Shown: in pieces, positions 10,029 to 19,065 of the stretch
Layout: every line of letters starts with the position of its first letter
How positions within the stretch are numbered: position 1 is the stretch's first letter
NCBI RefSeq assembly: GCF_000733475.1
Contig: NZ_JPFK01000003.1
Location: 333,862 to 397,861 of the forward strand
Source: Mangrovimonas yunxiaonensis
GTDB taxonomy: Bacteria; Bacteroidota; Bacteroidia; Flavobacteriales; Flavobacteriaceae
Direction: 5' to 3'
DNA: 64,000 nt
The notes under the pieces: model-generated
Database searches by the model: none
What the model saw: the letters and a program-made list of their open reading frames with translations, nothing else
Told to the model about the DNA's origin: nothing
Position numbers and translations under genes: made by a program

Positions 10029-11813
10029 ATGAGACTTCTATTGCTTCTTTTATGCTGTTCCATCCAACTTGGGTTTGCCCAGGACGAGGATTTATTGGCT
10101 AAAGAATACTATAAAAATGGGGCCTTCGAGAAAGCCATCATCTCATACCAAAACCTCCTTAAAAAGGCGCCAACCAACAACAATTACTTGCTTGCCTTGG
10201 TTAAGTCGCACCAACAATTAGAACAGTTTACCGCCGCCCAAGAACTGCTAAGCAGTCAATTGGAAAAAATCACCTATCCGCCATTGTTTATTGAACTAGG
10301 TTTTAACTACCAACTTCAAAACAAACAAAACAAAGCCCTAGAAAATTACGATAAAGCCTTAAGCTTTATTGACGAAAACCCGCGTTACGCCTACATTATT
10401 GGCAGAACCTTTGAAGATAGGTCGCTTTTAGATTACGCCATTACCACCTACCAAAATGCCATGACCCTTAATCCCGATTTAAAATTCCACGTGCAACTGG
10501 CCAGGATTTATGGTGAAAAGGGTGCTATAGAAGACATGTTTAACAGTTATCTGGATTTTTTAAACAACAACCTTAACGCATCGTACTTAAGCAACATTAA
10601 ACGTGCTTTTAATGACTTTATCAGTGAAAACCCTGAACACGAAAACAATCAAATCCTAAGAAAAATCCTCCTAAAAAAACTACAGGAAAGCCCAAACTTA
10701 TTATGGAACGAAATGTTAAGCTGGCTTTTTATCCAACAAAAAGACTACAACAAAGCGTTTATGCAAGAAAAGGCCATTTTTGCCAGAAATCCCGAAAGTT
10801 TAGGACGCATTCTGGAGCTTGCCAACAACACCAAAGAGGATCAACAATACAATACGGCCATTAAGGTTTTTACCTACATAACCGAAACCGCCCAAGATGC
10901 CGAAACCATTCTAGAGGCCGAAAACAGCCTGATTACTCTTAAAACCCAACTAGCAGACAAACAAGAATACAGTCACATCGACAAAAAATACCAAGCCCTG
11001 TTTAACACCTACGGCAAATTTACATCAACCCTAGAACTGCAGCTGTCGTATGCCCATTTTCTGGCATTCAATCAAAACGAAACCCAACGCGCCATTAATC
11101 TGCTAAGGGAAAGCCTTAGCTTGCCATTAAATAAGTTTCAAGAAGCAAAAGTTAAATTAGCCTTAGGCGACATCTTGGTTTTTGAAGAAAAATTTAACGA
11201 AGCCTTGATTTATTTTTCCCAAATACAAAAAGCCCTAAAAAACAACCCCATTTCGCAGGAAGCCCGGTTTAAAGTAGCCCAAACCAGCTATTATAAAGGC
11301 GATTTTAAATGGGCAGAATCCCAATTAAAAATCCTTAAATCCTCAACCACACAACTTATTGCTAACGATGCCCTAAACCTCATGTTGCTCATTACAGATA
11401 ATAAGTATGAAGATTCCACCCAAACAGCACTAAAACTCTATGCCAAAGCCGATCTAATGGCCTACCAAAACAAAACCACCGAGGCCATTGCCTTACTGGA
11501 TAAAATCTTATTAGAACACCCAGGCAAAAGCATTCAAGATCAAGCCCTGTTTAAGCAAGCAACCCTGTTCGAAAAAACCAAACAATACGACAAAGCCGTA
11601 GCAAATTACCTGAACATTATCTCTCAGTATAGCGACGACATTCTCGCAGACGATGCCTATTATTTTTTAGCACAACTGTATTACCTCACTCTAGAAGCAC
11701 CCGAAAAGGCCAAACCTCTTTACGAAAAAATTATTTTTAATTACCAAGACAGCATTTACTTTGTCGAGGCCAGAAAAACCTATCGCCTGCTACGGGGCGA
11801 TGCCATTAACTAG
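10029..11813 (+). CDS. Periplasmic tetratricopeptide-repeat protein
   Basis: 594 residues from the chosen ATG at 10029. An upstream in-frame start at 9927 would add 34 residues that hide the signal peptide MRLLLLLLCCSIQLGFAQ. The rest is almost wholly TPR-like helical pairs, for example residues 25-200 and 350-590. No catalytic motif is visible. It is probably a protein-interaction scaffold in the periplasm or anchored to the outer membrane. Six bases separate it from the downstream acetyltransferase, so they are probably co-transcribed. Confidence 0.85.
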   Translation: MRLLLLLLCCSIQLGFAQDEDLLAKEYYKNGAFEKAIISYQNLLKKAPTNNNYLLALVKSHQQLEQFTAAQELLSSQLEKITYPPLFIELGFNYQLQNKQNKALENYDKALSFIDENPRYAYIIGRTFEDRSLLDYAITTYQNAMTLNPDLKFHVQLARIYGEKGAIEDMFNSYLDFLNNNLNASYLSNIKRAFNDFISENPEHENNQILRKILLKKLQESPNLLWNEMLSWLFIQQKDYNKAFMQEKAIFARNPESLGRILELANNTKEDQQYNTAIKVFTYITETAQDAETILEAENSLITLKTQLADKQEYSHIDKKYQALFNTYGKFTSTLELQLSYAHFLAFNQNETQRAINLLRESLSLPLNKFQEAKVKLALGDILVFEEKFNEALIYFSQIQKALKNNPISQEARFKVAQTSYYKGDFKWAESQLKILKSSTTQLIANDALNLMLLITDNKYEDSTQTALKLYAKADLMAYQNKTTEAIALLDKILLEHPGKSIQDQALFKQATLFEKTKQYDKAVANYLNIISQYSDDILADDAYYFLAQLYYLTLEAPEKAKPLYEKIIFNYQDSIYFVEARKTYRLLRGDAIN

Positions 11814-11819
11814 CACCCT

Positions 11820-12329
11820 ATGATTGTTGCCGAAACGCCACGCCTAATCATTTCGACTTTCACCACAGCCGATGCCCCTTTTTTAATATCCCTATTAAAC
11901 ACCCCCAGCTACTTAAAATATGTTGGCGACAAAAACATAAAAACATTAACGGCTGCTAAAAACCACATTAAAGAACGCCATCTTAAAAGTTATAAAGAAC
12001 ACGGTTTTGGGTTTTACAAGCTGCAACTTAAAACAACGCAGGAAACTATTGGCAGCTGCGGTCTTGCCAGAAGGGCAGAACTAGACCATGTAGATTTAGG
12101 CTTTGCGTTTTTACCAGAACACGAAGGCCATGGCTATGGCCACGAAGCTTCATTAAAAATCATGCAGCTGGCCAAAACACAATTCAACTTAAAAAAACTT
12201 GTGGCAATTACGCTACCAACCAACCAAAACTCCATAAAGCTTATTACAAAATTAGGGTTTGCACTTGAAAAAAAGGTAAAACCCTTTGAAGACGACGAAG
12301 AACTTCTGTTATTTGCAAAAACTTTGTAG
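11820..12329 (+). CDS. GNAT acetyltransferase, RimJ/RimL-like
   Basis: 169 residues. The N-terminal TPRLIISTFTTADA opening and the acetyl-CoA-binding segment around PEHEGHGYGHEASLKIM (about 100-116) are typical of the RimJ/RimL branch. The substrate could be a protein N-terminus or a small amine and cannot be decided here. It lies in a tight run TPR-GNAT-DUF4286. Confidence 0.85.
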   Translation: MIVAETPRLIISTFTTADAPFLISLLNTPSYLKYVGDKNIKTLTAAKNHIKERHLKSYKEHGFGFYKLQLKTTQETIGSCGLARRAELDHVDLGFAFLPEHEGHGYGHEASLKIMQLAKTQFNLKKLVAITLPTNQNSIKLITKLGFALEKKVKPFEDDEELLLFAKTL

Positions 12330-12331
12330 TT

Positions 12332-12655
12332 ATGATTATTTACAACGTTACCGTAAATGTAGATGCCAGCATTCATGAGCAATGGCTTAACTGGATAAAA
12401 GCCCACATCCCATTAGTTCTGGCAACAGGACATTTTACCGAGGCCAAACTAACCAAAGTACTGGTTGAAGAAGAACTGGGCGGTACCACCTACTCCATAC
12501 AATACCGCGCAAAATCCAGAGAAGCACTAGACCTTTACTACAAACATCACGCAGAAGCCCTTCGCCAAGATGGCCTAAAACAATTTGCAGATAAAATGCT
12601 AGCTTTTAGAACAGAACTAGAGGTTATTGACGAATTTTCTGTAACTTTCAACTAA
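12332..12655 (+). CDS. DUF4286 family protein
   Basis: 107 residues starting MIIYNVTVNVDASIHEQWL, the usual N-terminus of this short Bacteroidota family with a ferredoxin-like alpha-beta fold. Its function is unknown. It starts 2 bp after the acetyltransferase stop and precedes rsmA. Confidence 0.8.
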   Translation: MIIYNVTVNVDASIHEQWLNWIKAHIPLVLATGHFTEAKLTKVLVEEELGGTTYSIQYRAKSREALDLYYKHHAEALRQDGLKQFADKMLAFRTELEVIDEFSVTFN

Positions 12656-12724
12656 TTGTCTTTCTGTGGCACCCCACATCCCTTTTTTGACAATTAAAAT
12701 TCAAAACCAATCGCAAACTGGCTT

Positions 12725-13507
12725 ATGGCAAACAACAACCAAGTTCGTGCAAAAAAACACCTCGGGCAGCATTTCCTAAACGACGAAAATATTGCTAAAA
12801 AAATAGCCGACACCCTATCGCTAGAGGGTTATAAAAATGTTTTGGAAATAGGCCCCGGCATGGGCGTGCTCACAAAATATCTATTAAAAAAAGACATCAC
12901 AACCTACGTGATAGAAATCGATACCGAATCGGTAGCCTACTTAAAAAACAACTACCTTAACCTTGCCAATAGGGTTATCGAGCAAGATTTCCTAAAATAC
13001 GACATCACAGAGGTCTTTAACGACCAACCCTTTGCCATTATAGGAAATTTCCCCTACAACATCTCCTCGCAAATTGTGTTTAAAATGTTGGACATGCGAG
13101 ACCAAATACCAGAATTTTCGGGTATGTTTCAAAAAGAAGTCGCCCAACGTATTTGCGAGAAAGCAGGCAGCAAAACCTACGGCATCCTATCGGTTTTAGT
13201 ACAAGCCTTTTACAATGCCACCTACTTATTTACCGTTCCTCCAACGGTCTTTAACCCCCCACCAAAGGTCGACTCTGGCGTTTTAATCTTAAAAAGAAAG
13301 CCCGACTACACCCTCCCTTGCAACGAAAAATTGTTTTTTAGGGTGGTAAAACAAGCCTTTCAGCAACGCCGAAAAACATTGCGTAACAGTTTAAAAACAT
13401 TCAATTTAAACGATAATTTAAAAGCAAATGCTATATTTGGCAAGCGTCCAGAGCAATTAAGCGTTCAGGAATTTATCATGTTAACCCAAGCCATCGAAAA
13501 CCAATAA
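12725..13507 (+). CDS. rsmA: 16S rRNA (adenine1518/1519-N6,N6)-dimethyltransferase
   Basis: 260 residues. The N-terminus [14 protein letters not shown], the SAM motif [12 protein letters not shown] (about 40-51) and the catalytic NFPYNISS (about 109-116) define RsmA/KsgA. It dimethylates two adjacent adenosines near the 3' end of 16S rRNA during 30S maturation. Twelve bases separate it from mgtE. Confidence 0.96.
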   Translation: MANNNQVRAKKHLGQHFLNDENIAKKIADTLSLEGYKNVLEIGPGMGVLTKYLLKKDITTYVIEIDTESVAYLKNNYLNLANRVIEQDFLKYDITEVFNDQPFAIIGNFPYNISSQIVFKMLDMRDQIPEFSGMFQKEVAQRICEKAGSKTYGILSVLVQAFYNATYLFTVPPTVFNPPPKVDSGVLILKRKPDYTLPCNEKLFFRVVKQAFQQRRKTLRNSLKTFNLNDNLKANAIFGKRPEQLSVQEFIMLTQAIENQ

Positions 13508-13519
13508 ACCATTTTTCAT

Positions 13520-14890
13520 TTGTCTGAAGAGAGAGAGCACATACAATTCGAACTTACAACAGAACTTGTAACACAAGTAGAACAGCTTATTGAACAACAT
13601 AACGATAAAGCCTTAAAACAGCTGTTGCAGGACTTTCACTATGCCGATATTGCCGAAATCCTGGACGAATTGCACCTTAAGGAAGCCATGTACATCATTA
13701 AGCTTCTCGATTCTGAAACCACTTCAGAAGTGCTTATGGAACTCGATGAGGACAACCGCGAAAAAGTCCTCGAAAACCTCTCCATTAAAGAAATTGCCGA
13801 AGAGGTTGAAGAACTCGACACCGACGATGCCGCCGATATTATTGCCGAACTTCCCGAAGAACGCCGCCAAGCGGTTATCTCTAACATTGAAGACGCCGAG
13901 CACCAAGCCGAAATTAAAGAACTCCTCGCTTACGACCAAGACACCGCCGGTGGACTCATGGCCAAAGAGCTTGTAAAAGTATACGAAACCTGGACCGTAG
14001 CCGGTTGCCTACGTCGCATTCGCGGCCAAGCCAAAGAGGTTACCAGAGTGCACTCCATTTACGTAGTTACCAAAGACGAAAAACTTATTGGACGCTTATC
14101 GTTAAAAGACCTTATTACGGCCAAAAACGAACAAAAAATTGCCGACATCTACATCTCCAATGTCGACTTTGTGTACGTAGACGAAGATGTCGAAGAAGTT
14201 GCCAGAGTCATGCAAAAATACGACCTCGAAGCCATTCCGGTTATAGACCAGAACAAAACACTACTAGGCCGTATTACCATCGATGATATTGTTGATGTTA
14301 TTCGCGAAGAAGCCGATAAAGACTACCAATTGGCCGCAGGTATCTCGCAAGATGTCGAGGCCGACGACAGCATCTGGCAGCTTACCCGTGCCCGCTTACC
14401 TTGGCTGGTTTTAGGCCTTTTTGGCGGTTTGGGCAGTGTGTTTATCATGGAAGGCTACGAAGACGCCCTAAACCATTACAAAGAGCTCTTTTTCTTTACC
14501 CCGCTTATTGCCGCCATGGCAGGCAATGTTGGCGTGCAATCCAGCGCCATTATTGTACAAGGTCTGGCTAACGATGTGGTTAAAGGCAGCCTGCTTAGCC
14601 GTTTGCTTAAAGAAATTGGCCTAAGCCTTATAAACGGAGCCGTATTGGGCATTTTGGTCATCCTTTTTGGCCAACTCATGGGCATGCCGCTCAAGTTTAG
14701 CTTGACCATAGCCATTTCAATGATGTCGGTTATTATTATCGCCGCCCTAATTGGCACCTTTGTCCCCATTATTTTAGACAAACGCGGCATCGATCCCGCC
14801 ATTGCTACCGGGCCGTTTATAACCACTAGCAACGATATTTTTGGTATTTTTCTGTTTTTCTATATCGCCAAACTTATCCTGGGGTTTTAA
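13520..14890 (+). CDS. mgtE: Magnesium transporter MgtE
   Basis: 456 residues. The acidic N-terminal MgtE domain (about 25-130), two CBS domains (about 135-255) and five C-terminal membrane helices (about 290-455) follow the family order. It imports Mg2+ across the inner membrane with cytosolic Mg2+ sensing. The start is a TTG at 13520, the only in-frame start close to the expected N-terminus. Confidence 0.95.
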   Translation: MSEEREHIQFELTTELVTQVEQLIEQHNDKALKQLLQDFHYADIAEILDELHLKEAMYIIKLLDSETTSEVLMELDEDNREKVLENLSIKEIAEEVEELDTDDAADIIAELPEERRQAVISNIEDAEHQAEIKELLAYDQDTAGGLMAKELVKVYETWTVAGCLRRIRGQAKEVTRVHSIYVVTKDEKLIGRLSLKDLITAKNEQKIADIYISNVDFVYVDEDVEEVARVMQKYDLEAIPVIDQNKTLLGRITIDDIVDVIREEADKDYQLAAGISQDVEADDSIWQLTRARLPWLVLGLFGGLGSVFIMEGYEDALNHYKELFFFTPLIAAMAGNVGVQSSAIIVQGLANDVVKGSLLSRLLKEIGLSLINGAVLGILVILFGQLMGMPLKFSLTIAISMMSVIIIAALIGTFVPIILDKRGIDPAIATGPFITTSNDIFGIFLFFYIAKLILGF

Positions 14891-14930
14891 AAGGGCGTTC
14901 CCCTATGGGTCGCGCTTTCGCCAGTCGCTT
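14891..14930. repeat. GGGCGTTCCCC-type intergenic repeat
   Basis: GGGCGTTCCCCTATGGGTCG followed by CGCTTTCGCC. I recognise this motif as common in intergenic DNA of Flavobacteriia. Only one copy is visible here, directly after mgtE and before the restriction-modification island. Confidence 0.35.
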
Positions 14931-15073
14931 TTTTCCCTAAAAAAGAGCTCCAACAAAGGCGCAATCGCTAACGCAAAACTTCGTAAGTTTACAATTTCTA
15001 ACTTGGTTATTTAAAATTACACCAAAAAATCAATCTAATTTAAACAGAAAAATCAAAATTTTTATTAAATTTG

Positions 15074-15086
15074 GACAATATTTGTC
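15074..15086. promoter_or_regulatory. Operator-like palindrome (C-box candidate) of the restriction-modification locus
   Basis: GACAA-TAT-TTGTC is a perfect inverted repeat 17 bp before the controller start codon, with extra partial symmetry outside it (TTT/AAA). This is where a C-protein-type autoregulator would bind. Confidence 0.55.
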
Positions 15087-15103
15087 TAAAACTTTTTTGA
15101 CCA

Positions 15104-15412
15104 ATGAAAACATTAGGTGAAACTTTAAAATGTGCAAGAGAGGAAAAAGAAATGATTCTGCGAAAAGTTGCGGCTGAAGTAGATATTGACCAATCTCTGA
15201 TAAGTAAATTTGAAAAGAATGAGCGAAAACCAACAATGGAACAACTCGTTAGGCTTGCAAAATTTTATGCCCTTTCAGAAAGTGATCTGATTATAAATTG
15301 GTATTCAGAAAAAATTGCAGATAAATTAAAATACACAGAATCAACTTCTGAAATACTAAAAGTAGCGGAAGAAAAAATTAAATATTATAAAACTCAAGCA
15401 AATGAAAAATAA
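15104..15412 (+). CDS. XRE-family HTH protein, putative restriction-modification controller
   Basis: 102 residues. An HTH_3 domain covers about 4-60 (GETLKCAREEKEM, VDIDQSLISKFEKNERKP). The C-terminal part is charged and possibly dimerising. It is followed, with an 11-bp overlap, by the methyltransferase, and a palindrome precedes it. This arrangement matches C-protein regulated type II systems, where the controller delays endonuclease expression after entry into a new host. Confidence 0.8.
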   Translation: MKTLGETLKCAREEKEMILRKVAAEVDIDQSLISKFEKNERKPTMEQLVRLAKFYALSESDLIINWYSEKIADKLKYTESTSEILKVAEEKIKYYKTQANEK

Positions 15413-16640
15413 GACATTAAAAGTAGCAGAATTGTTTGCAGGAGTAGGTGGTTTCCGTCTTGGACTTGAAAAAAGTAATTACAAAATTGTCTGGAGTAAT
15501 CAATGGGAACCTTCAACTAAAATGCAACACGCTTCAATGGTTTATGAAGCAAGATTTGGTGAAGAGAATCATTCAAATCAAGATATTGCGACTGTTCCAA
15601 CAGACGAAATCCCAGATCACGATTTACTTTGTGGCGGATTCCCTTGTCAAGATTATTCAGTTGCAACAACATTACACAATTCAAAAGGCTTAAAAGGTAA
15701 AAAAGGAGTGCTTTGGTGGTCAATTCACCGAATATTAGAAGAGAAAACGAACAAACCAAAATATCTTTTTTTAGAAAACGTAGATAGACTTTTAAAATCA
15801 CCTGCCAAACAAAGAGGTCGAGATTTTGCCGTGATGTTACAAAGTTTAAACGAACTTGGATATGCAGTAGAATGGAGAGTAATAAATGCAGCTGAATACG
15901 GAATGCCTCAAAGAAGGAGAAGAGTTTTCTTTATTGGCTATCACAAATCAACAGAAATATATAAAAGACTTAAAAAAGCAGACAAAATTGATTGGTTAAT
16001 AAAAGAAGGAACAATTGCAAATGCTTTTCCTGTTAACAATACGAACTCAATTCAAGAAATTGAACTAAAAGGAGATTTAGTAGAAATTACCAACAACTTT
16101 AACAAAACAGGTAAATTATCGCCTTTTCAAAATACAGGACTACTTGTAAACGGCAAAGTTTATACTACTAAAACAGAAGCTAGTTACGAAGGTAACTTCA
16201 CAGTTTTAGGAGACATTTTGCAAAATGGAGAAGTTACGAAAGACTTTTTTATAGATGATAAAGATAAGGACAAATGGGAATATTTAAAAGGTTCAAAAAC
16301 CATTGAAAGAATTTCAAGCGAAGGACATAAATACAAATATTCAGAAGGTGGAATGATTTATCCAGACGCTTTAGATAATGCTTCAAGGACAATTATAACA
16401 GGAGAAGGTGGAAAATCACCTTCAAGATTCAAACACGTAGTCGCTTCCGACAGAGGGTTGCGAAGATTAACACCAGTTGAATTAGAAAGATTAAATATGT
16501 TCCCAGACAATCACACCAAACTTGAAGGAATTACAGATACAAAACGTGCATTTTTTATGGGCAATGCGTTAGTTGTTGGTGTAATCGAAAAAATAGGAGA
16601 AGAACTTTACAAACAAATAAACCAATTTGAATATGCTTGA
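15402..16640 (+). CDS. DNA (cytosine-5) methyltransferase of a type II system
   Basis: 412 residues. Motif I FAGVGGFRLGL (12-22), motif IV GGFPCQDYS with the catalytic Cys82 (78-86), motif VI ENV (125-127) and motif VIII QRRRR (170-174) are all present. The C-terminal motif X-like GNALVVGVIEKIG follows the target-recognition region (about 180-370). It protects host DNA from the adjacent endonuclease. Because the nuclease is Sau3AI/MutH-like, GATC is a plausible target, but the target is not visible in the sequence. Confidence 0.92.
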   Translation: MKNKTLKVAELFAGVGGFRLGLEKSNYKIVWSNQWEPSTKMQHASMVYEARFGEENHSNQDIATVPTDEIPDHDLLCGGFPCQDYSVATTLHNSKGLKGKKGVLWWSIHRILEEKTNKPKYLFLENVDRLLKSPAKQRGRDFAVMLQSLNELGYAVEWRVINAAEYGMPQRRRRVFFIGYHKSTEIYKRLKKADKIDWLIKEGTIANAFPVNNTNSIQEIELKGDLVEITNNFNKTGKLSPFQNTGLLVNGKVYTTKTEASYEGNFTVLGDILQNGEVTKDFFIDDKDKDKWEYLKGSKTIERISSEGHKYKYSEGGMIYPDALDNASRTIITGEGGKSPSRFKHVVASDRGLRRLTPVELERLNMFPDNHTKLEGITDTKRAFFMGNALVVGVIEKIGEELYKQINQFEYA

Positions 16641-18018
16641 TGTTACTTCGGCAGATTCAATAATCGAGTTTGCTAAAAAGTTGAAAGGACAGACTTTACG
16701 AGAAGCTTGTGGCGAGGAAATTGAAAAACACAATTATAAAGGAAAAGGAAATTTTGGTCAAATTTTAGAAAAATTCTATTTCGGATATGAACCAAATTCA
16801 GATGCAGAACCTGACTTTAAAGAAGCAGGGATTGAACTTAAATCAAGTCCATTAAAAACTTTGAAAAATGGAGAATTTAGGTCAAAAGAAAGACTTGTCT
16901 TAAATATTATCAATTATTTAGAAGTACATAAAGAGGACTTTGAGAATAGCTCGTTTTGGAAGAAAAATGCTCATTTACTTTTAGTGTTTTATCTGCACGA
17001 TAAAGATTTAGACTTGCTTGATTACCTTATTAAATTAGTTGACGGTTGGCAATATCCAAACGAAGATTTGAAAATAATCAAACACGATTGGGAAACAATA
17101 AACCAAAAAATAAAAGACGGAAAAGCACACGAATTATCAGAAGGAGACACATTCTATCTTGGAGCTTGTACTAAAGGTTCAACAGCTTTAAAGTCCTATC
17201 GTGACCAACCTTTTAATGATGAAAAAGCAAAACAAAGAGCATATTCGCTTAAACAAGGTTATGTAAATCATATAATTGCAAATATCGCTCAAGAAGAAAC
17301 TGCGGTTTACGGAAAAATTATTGAGCAACCTGAAATCCTTGATGTAGTTGAATCAATTGAAGATATTGTAATTTCAAAATTCCAACCGTTTTATGGAAAA
17401 TCAGCAGAACAAATTGAACAAGAACTAGGCTTGAAATTAAATCAAAAAGCTAAAAGTTATTTTGCCAATTTGACAAACGCAATCCTCGGACTTGAACTCG
17501 GACAAAAAATTGAAGAGTTTGAAAAAGCTGATATTCAAGTAAAAACTATTCGTTTAAAAGAAAACAATTTACCAAAAGAAGATATTTCGTTTCCAACTTT
17601 TGAGTACCAAGAATTAATCGAAACTGATTGGGAAGATTCGGATTTTAAAAACATTTTGGAAAGCAAATTTTTCTTTGTTTTCTACCAGTTTGAGGGAGAA
17701 AATTTAATCTTAAGAAAGGTTAAGTTTTGGAATATGTCGCATTCAGACATTTTAGAAGCTAAATCTGTTTGGGACAAAATGAAAACAACCGTTTCTAAAG
17801 GAGAAATTGTAAAAGAAGTAACTGACAAAGGTGTCCGAAAGACTTATTTCCCAAAGAAAACGGAAAATAGAATTAGTCACGTCAGACCACACGCAAGAAA
17901 TGCAGATGATACTTATGACTTACCAATTGCGGACGAACTAACGGGGTTGACTGAATTTACAAAACATTGTTTTTGGCTAAATGCTAGTTACGTGAAAGAT
18001 GAAATTTATTTAAGTTAA
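16633..18018 (+). CDS. Sau3AI/MutH-type restriction endonuclease
   Basis: 461 residues from the ATG at 16633, which overlaps the methyltransferase stop. An alternative TTG lies 6 bp upstream. The catalytic signature is D-x6-E-x-K (in PDFKEAGIELKSS, about residues 59-71), with an upstream conserved Glu in NFGQILEKF, as in the MutH/Sau3AI superfamily. The length suits Sau3AI, which carries two MutH-like lobes. It cleaves unmethylated DNA, probably at GATC by family analogy. Base composition is much richer in A/T than mgtE on one side or the dehydrogenase on the other. Confidence 0.87.
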   Translation: MLDVTSADSIIEFAKKLKGQTLREACGEEIEKHNYKGKGNFGQILEKFYFGYEPNSDAEPDFKEAGIELKSSPLKTLKNGEFRSKERLVLNIINYLEVHKEDFENSSFWKKNAHLLLVFYLHDKDLDLLDYLIKLVDGWQYPNEDLKIIKHDWETINQKIKDGKAHELSEGDTFYLGACTKGSTALKSYRDQPFNDEKAKQRAYSLKQGYVNHIIANIAQEETAVYGKIIEQPEILDVVESIEDIVISKFQPFYGKSAEQIEQELGLKLNQKAKSYFANLTNAILGLELGQKIEEFEKADIQVKTIRLKENNLPKEDISFPTFEYQELIETDWEDSDFKNILESKFFFVFYQFEGENLILRKVKFWNMSHSDILEAKSVWDKMKTTVSKGEIVKEVTDKGVRKTYFPKKTENRISHVRPHARNADDTYDLPIADELTGLTEFTKHCFWLNASYVKDEIYLS

Positions 18019-18028
18019 TCTAACTTAA
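18010..18028. terminator. Small perfect hairpin across the endonuclease stop codon
   Basis: TTAAGTTA-ATC-TAACTTAA overlaps the stop codon. It has no T-tract, so terminator function is uncertain. Confidence 0.3.
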
Positions 18029-18041
18029 CATTATATATTAA

Positions 18042-18983
18042 ATGAAAGTCCTACACCTCGACACCAACCACCCTTTGCTTATCGACCAACTAACAGCTTT
18101 GGGCTTTAAGAACGATGAGGATTACACCGCTACCAAACAACAAATAGAAGCCAAGCTACACCAATACGATGGCCTTGTAATTAGAAGTCGTTTTACTATA
18201 GACAAACCGTTTCTTGATGCTGCTACCAACCTTAAGTTTATTGGCCGTGTAGGTGCCGGTCTGGAAAACATCGATTGTGATTATGCTAAACGCAAGGGCA
18301 TTCATTTAATATCGGCCCCAGAAGGCAACCGCAATGCTGTTGGCGAGCACGCCTTGGGCATGTTGCTATCGCTCTTTAACAAACTTAACAAAGCCGATAA
18401 AGAAGTAAGAAACGGCAAATGGCTGCGGGAAGCCAACAGAGGCCTCGAGCTTGATGGCAAAACCGTAGGGCTAATAGGCTACGGCAATATGGGAAAAGCC
18501 TTTGCCAAAAAACTACGCGGTTTCGATGTAGAAGTGCTGTGCTACGATATAAAACCTCATGTTGGCGACGAAAACTGCAAACAAGTCCCTTTAGAAACCC
18601 TGCAACAACAGGCCAATGTATTAAGTTTACACACCCCACAAACCCCCTTAACGATTAACATGGTTAATGAGGCGTTTATAAATAAATTTGCAAACCCATT
18701 TTGGCTAATCAATACGGCAAGAGGGAAAAGTGTGGTGACCTCAGACTTGGTTTCAGCCCTAAAAACTAAAAAAATCCTAGGTGCAGGACTGGATGTCCTG
18801 GAATACGAAAAGGCCTCGTTCGAGTCGTTGTTTTCCAACAACATGCCAGAGGCATTTCAATATCTTATAACTGCCGAAAACGTATTGCTAACCCCCCATG
18901 TAGCCGGGTGGACCGTTGAGAGCAAGGAAAAATTAGCACAAACCATAGTCAACAAAATAAAAGCACATTTCGTGACCCCTTGA
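18042..18983 (+). CDS. D-2-hydroxyacid dehydrogenase
   Basis: 313 residues. It shows the NAD-binding GLIGYGNMGKAFAKKL (about 142-157), the catalytic Arg in NTARGKSV and the catalytic His in LTPHVAGWTVES near the C-terminus. It is related to phosphoglycerate dehydrogenase (SerA) without an ACT domain. The substrate is probably a 2-keto acid, and a role in serine synthesis is possible. Its GC-richer composition resembles mgtE and contrasts with the restriction island between them. Confidence 0.88.
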   Translation: MKVLHLDTNHPLLIDQLTALGFKNDEDYTATKQQIEAKLHQYDGLVIRSRFTIDKPFLDAATNLKFIGRVGAGLENIDCDYAKRKGIHLISAPEGNRNAVGEHALGMLLSLFNKLNKADKEVRNGKWLREANRGLELDGKTVGLIGYGNMGKAFAKKLRGFDVEVLCYDIKPHVGDENCKQVPLETLQQQANVLSLHTPQTPLTINMVNEAFINKFANPFWLINTARGKSVVTSDLVSALKTKKILGAGLDVLEYEKASFESLFSNNMPEAFQYLITAENVLLTPHVAGWTVESKEKLAQTIVNKIKAHFVTP

Positions 18984-19065
18984 CCATCAAATTATTACCT
19001 TAAAAAAAATCGCATTACTGTAAGTTAATCCTTATATTTACAAGTACACCAACCCACTGTATGCT

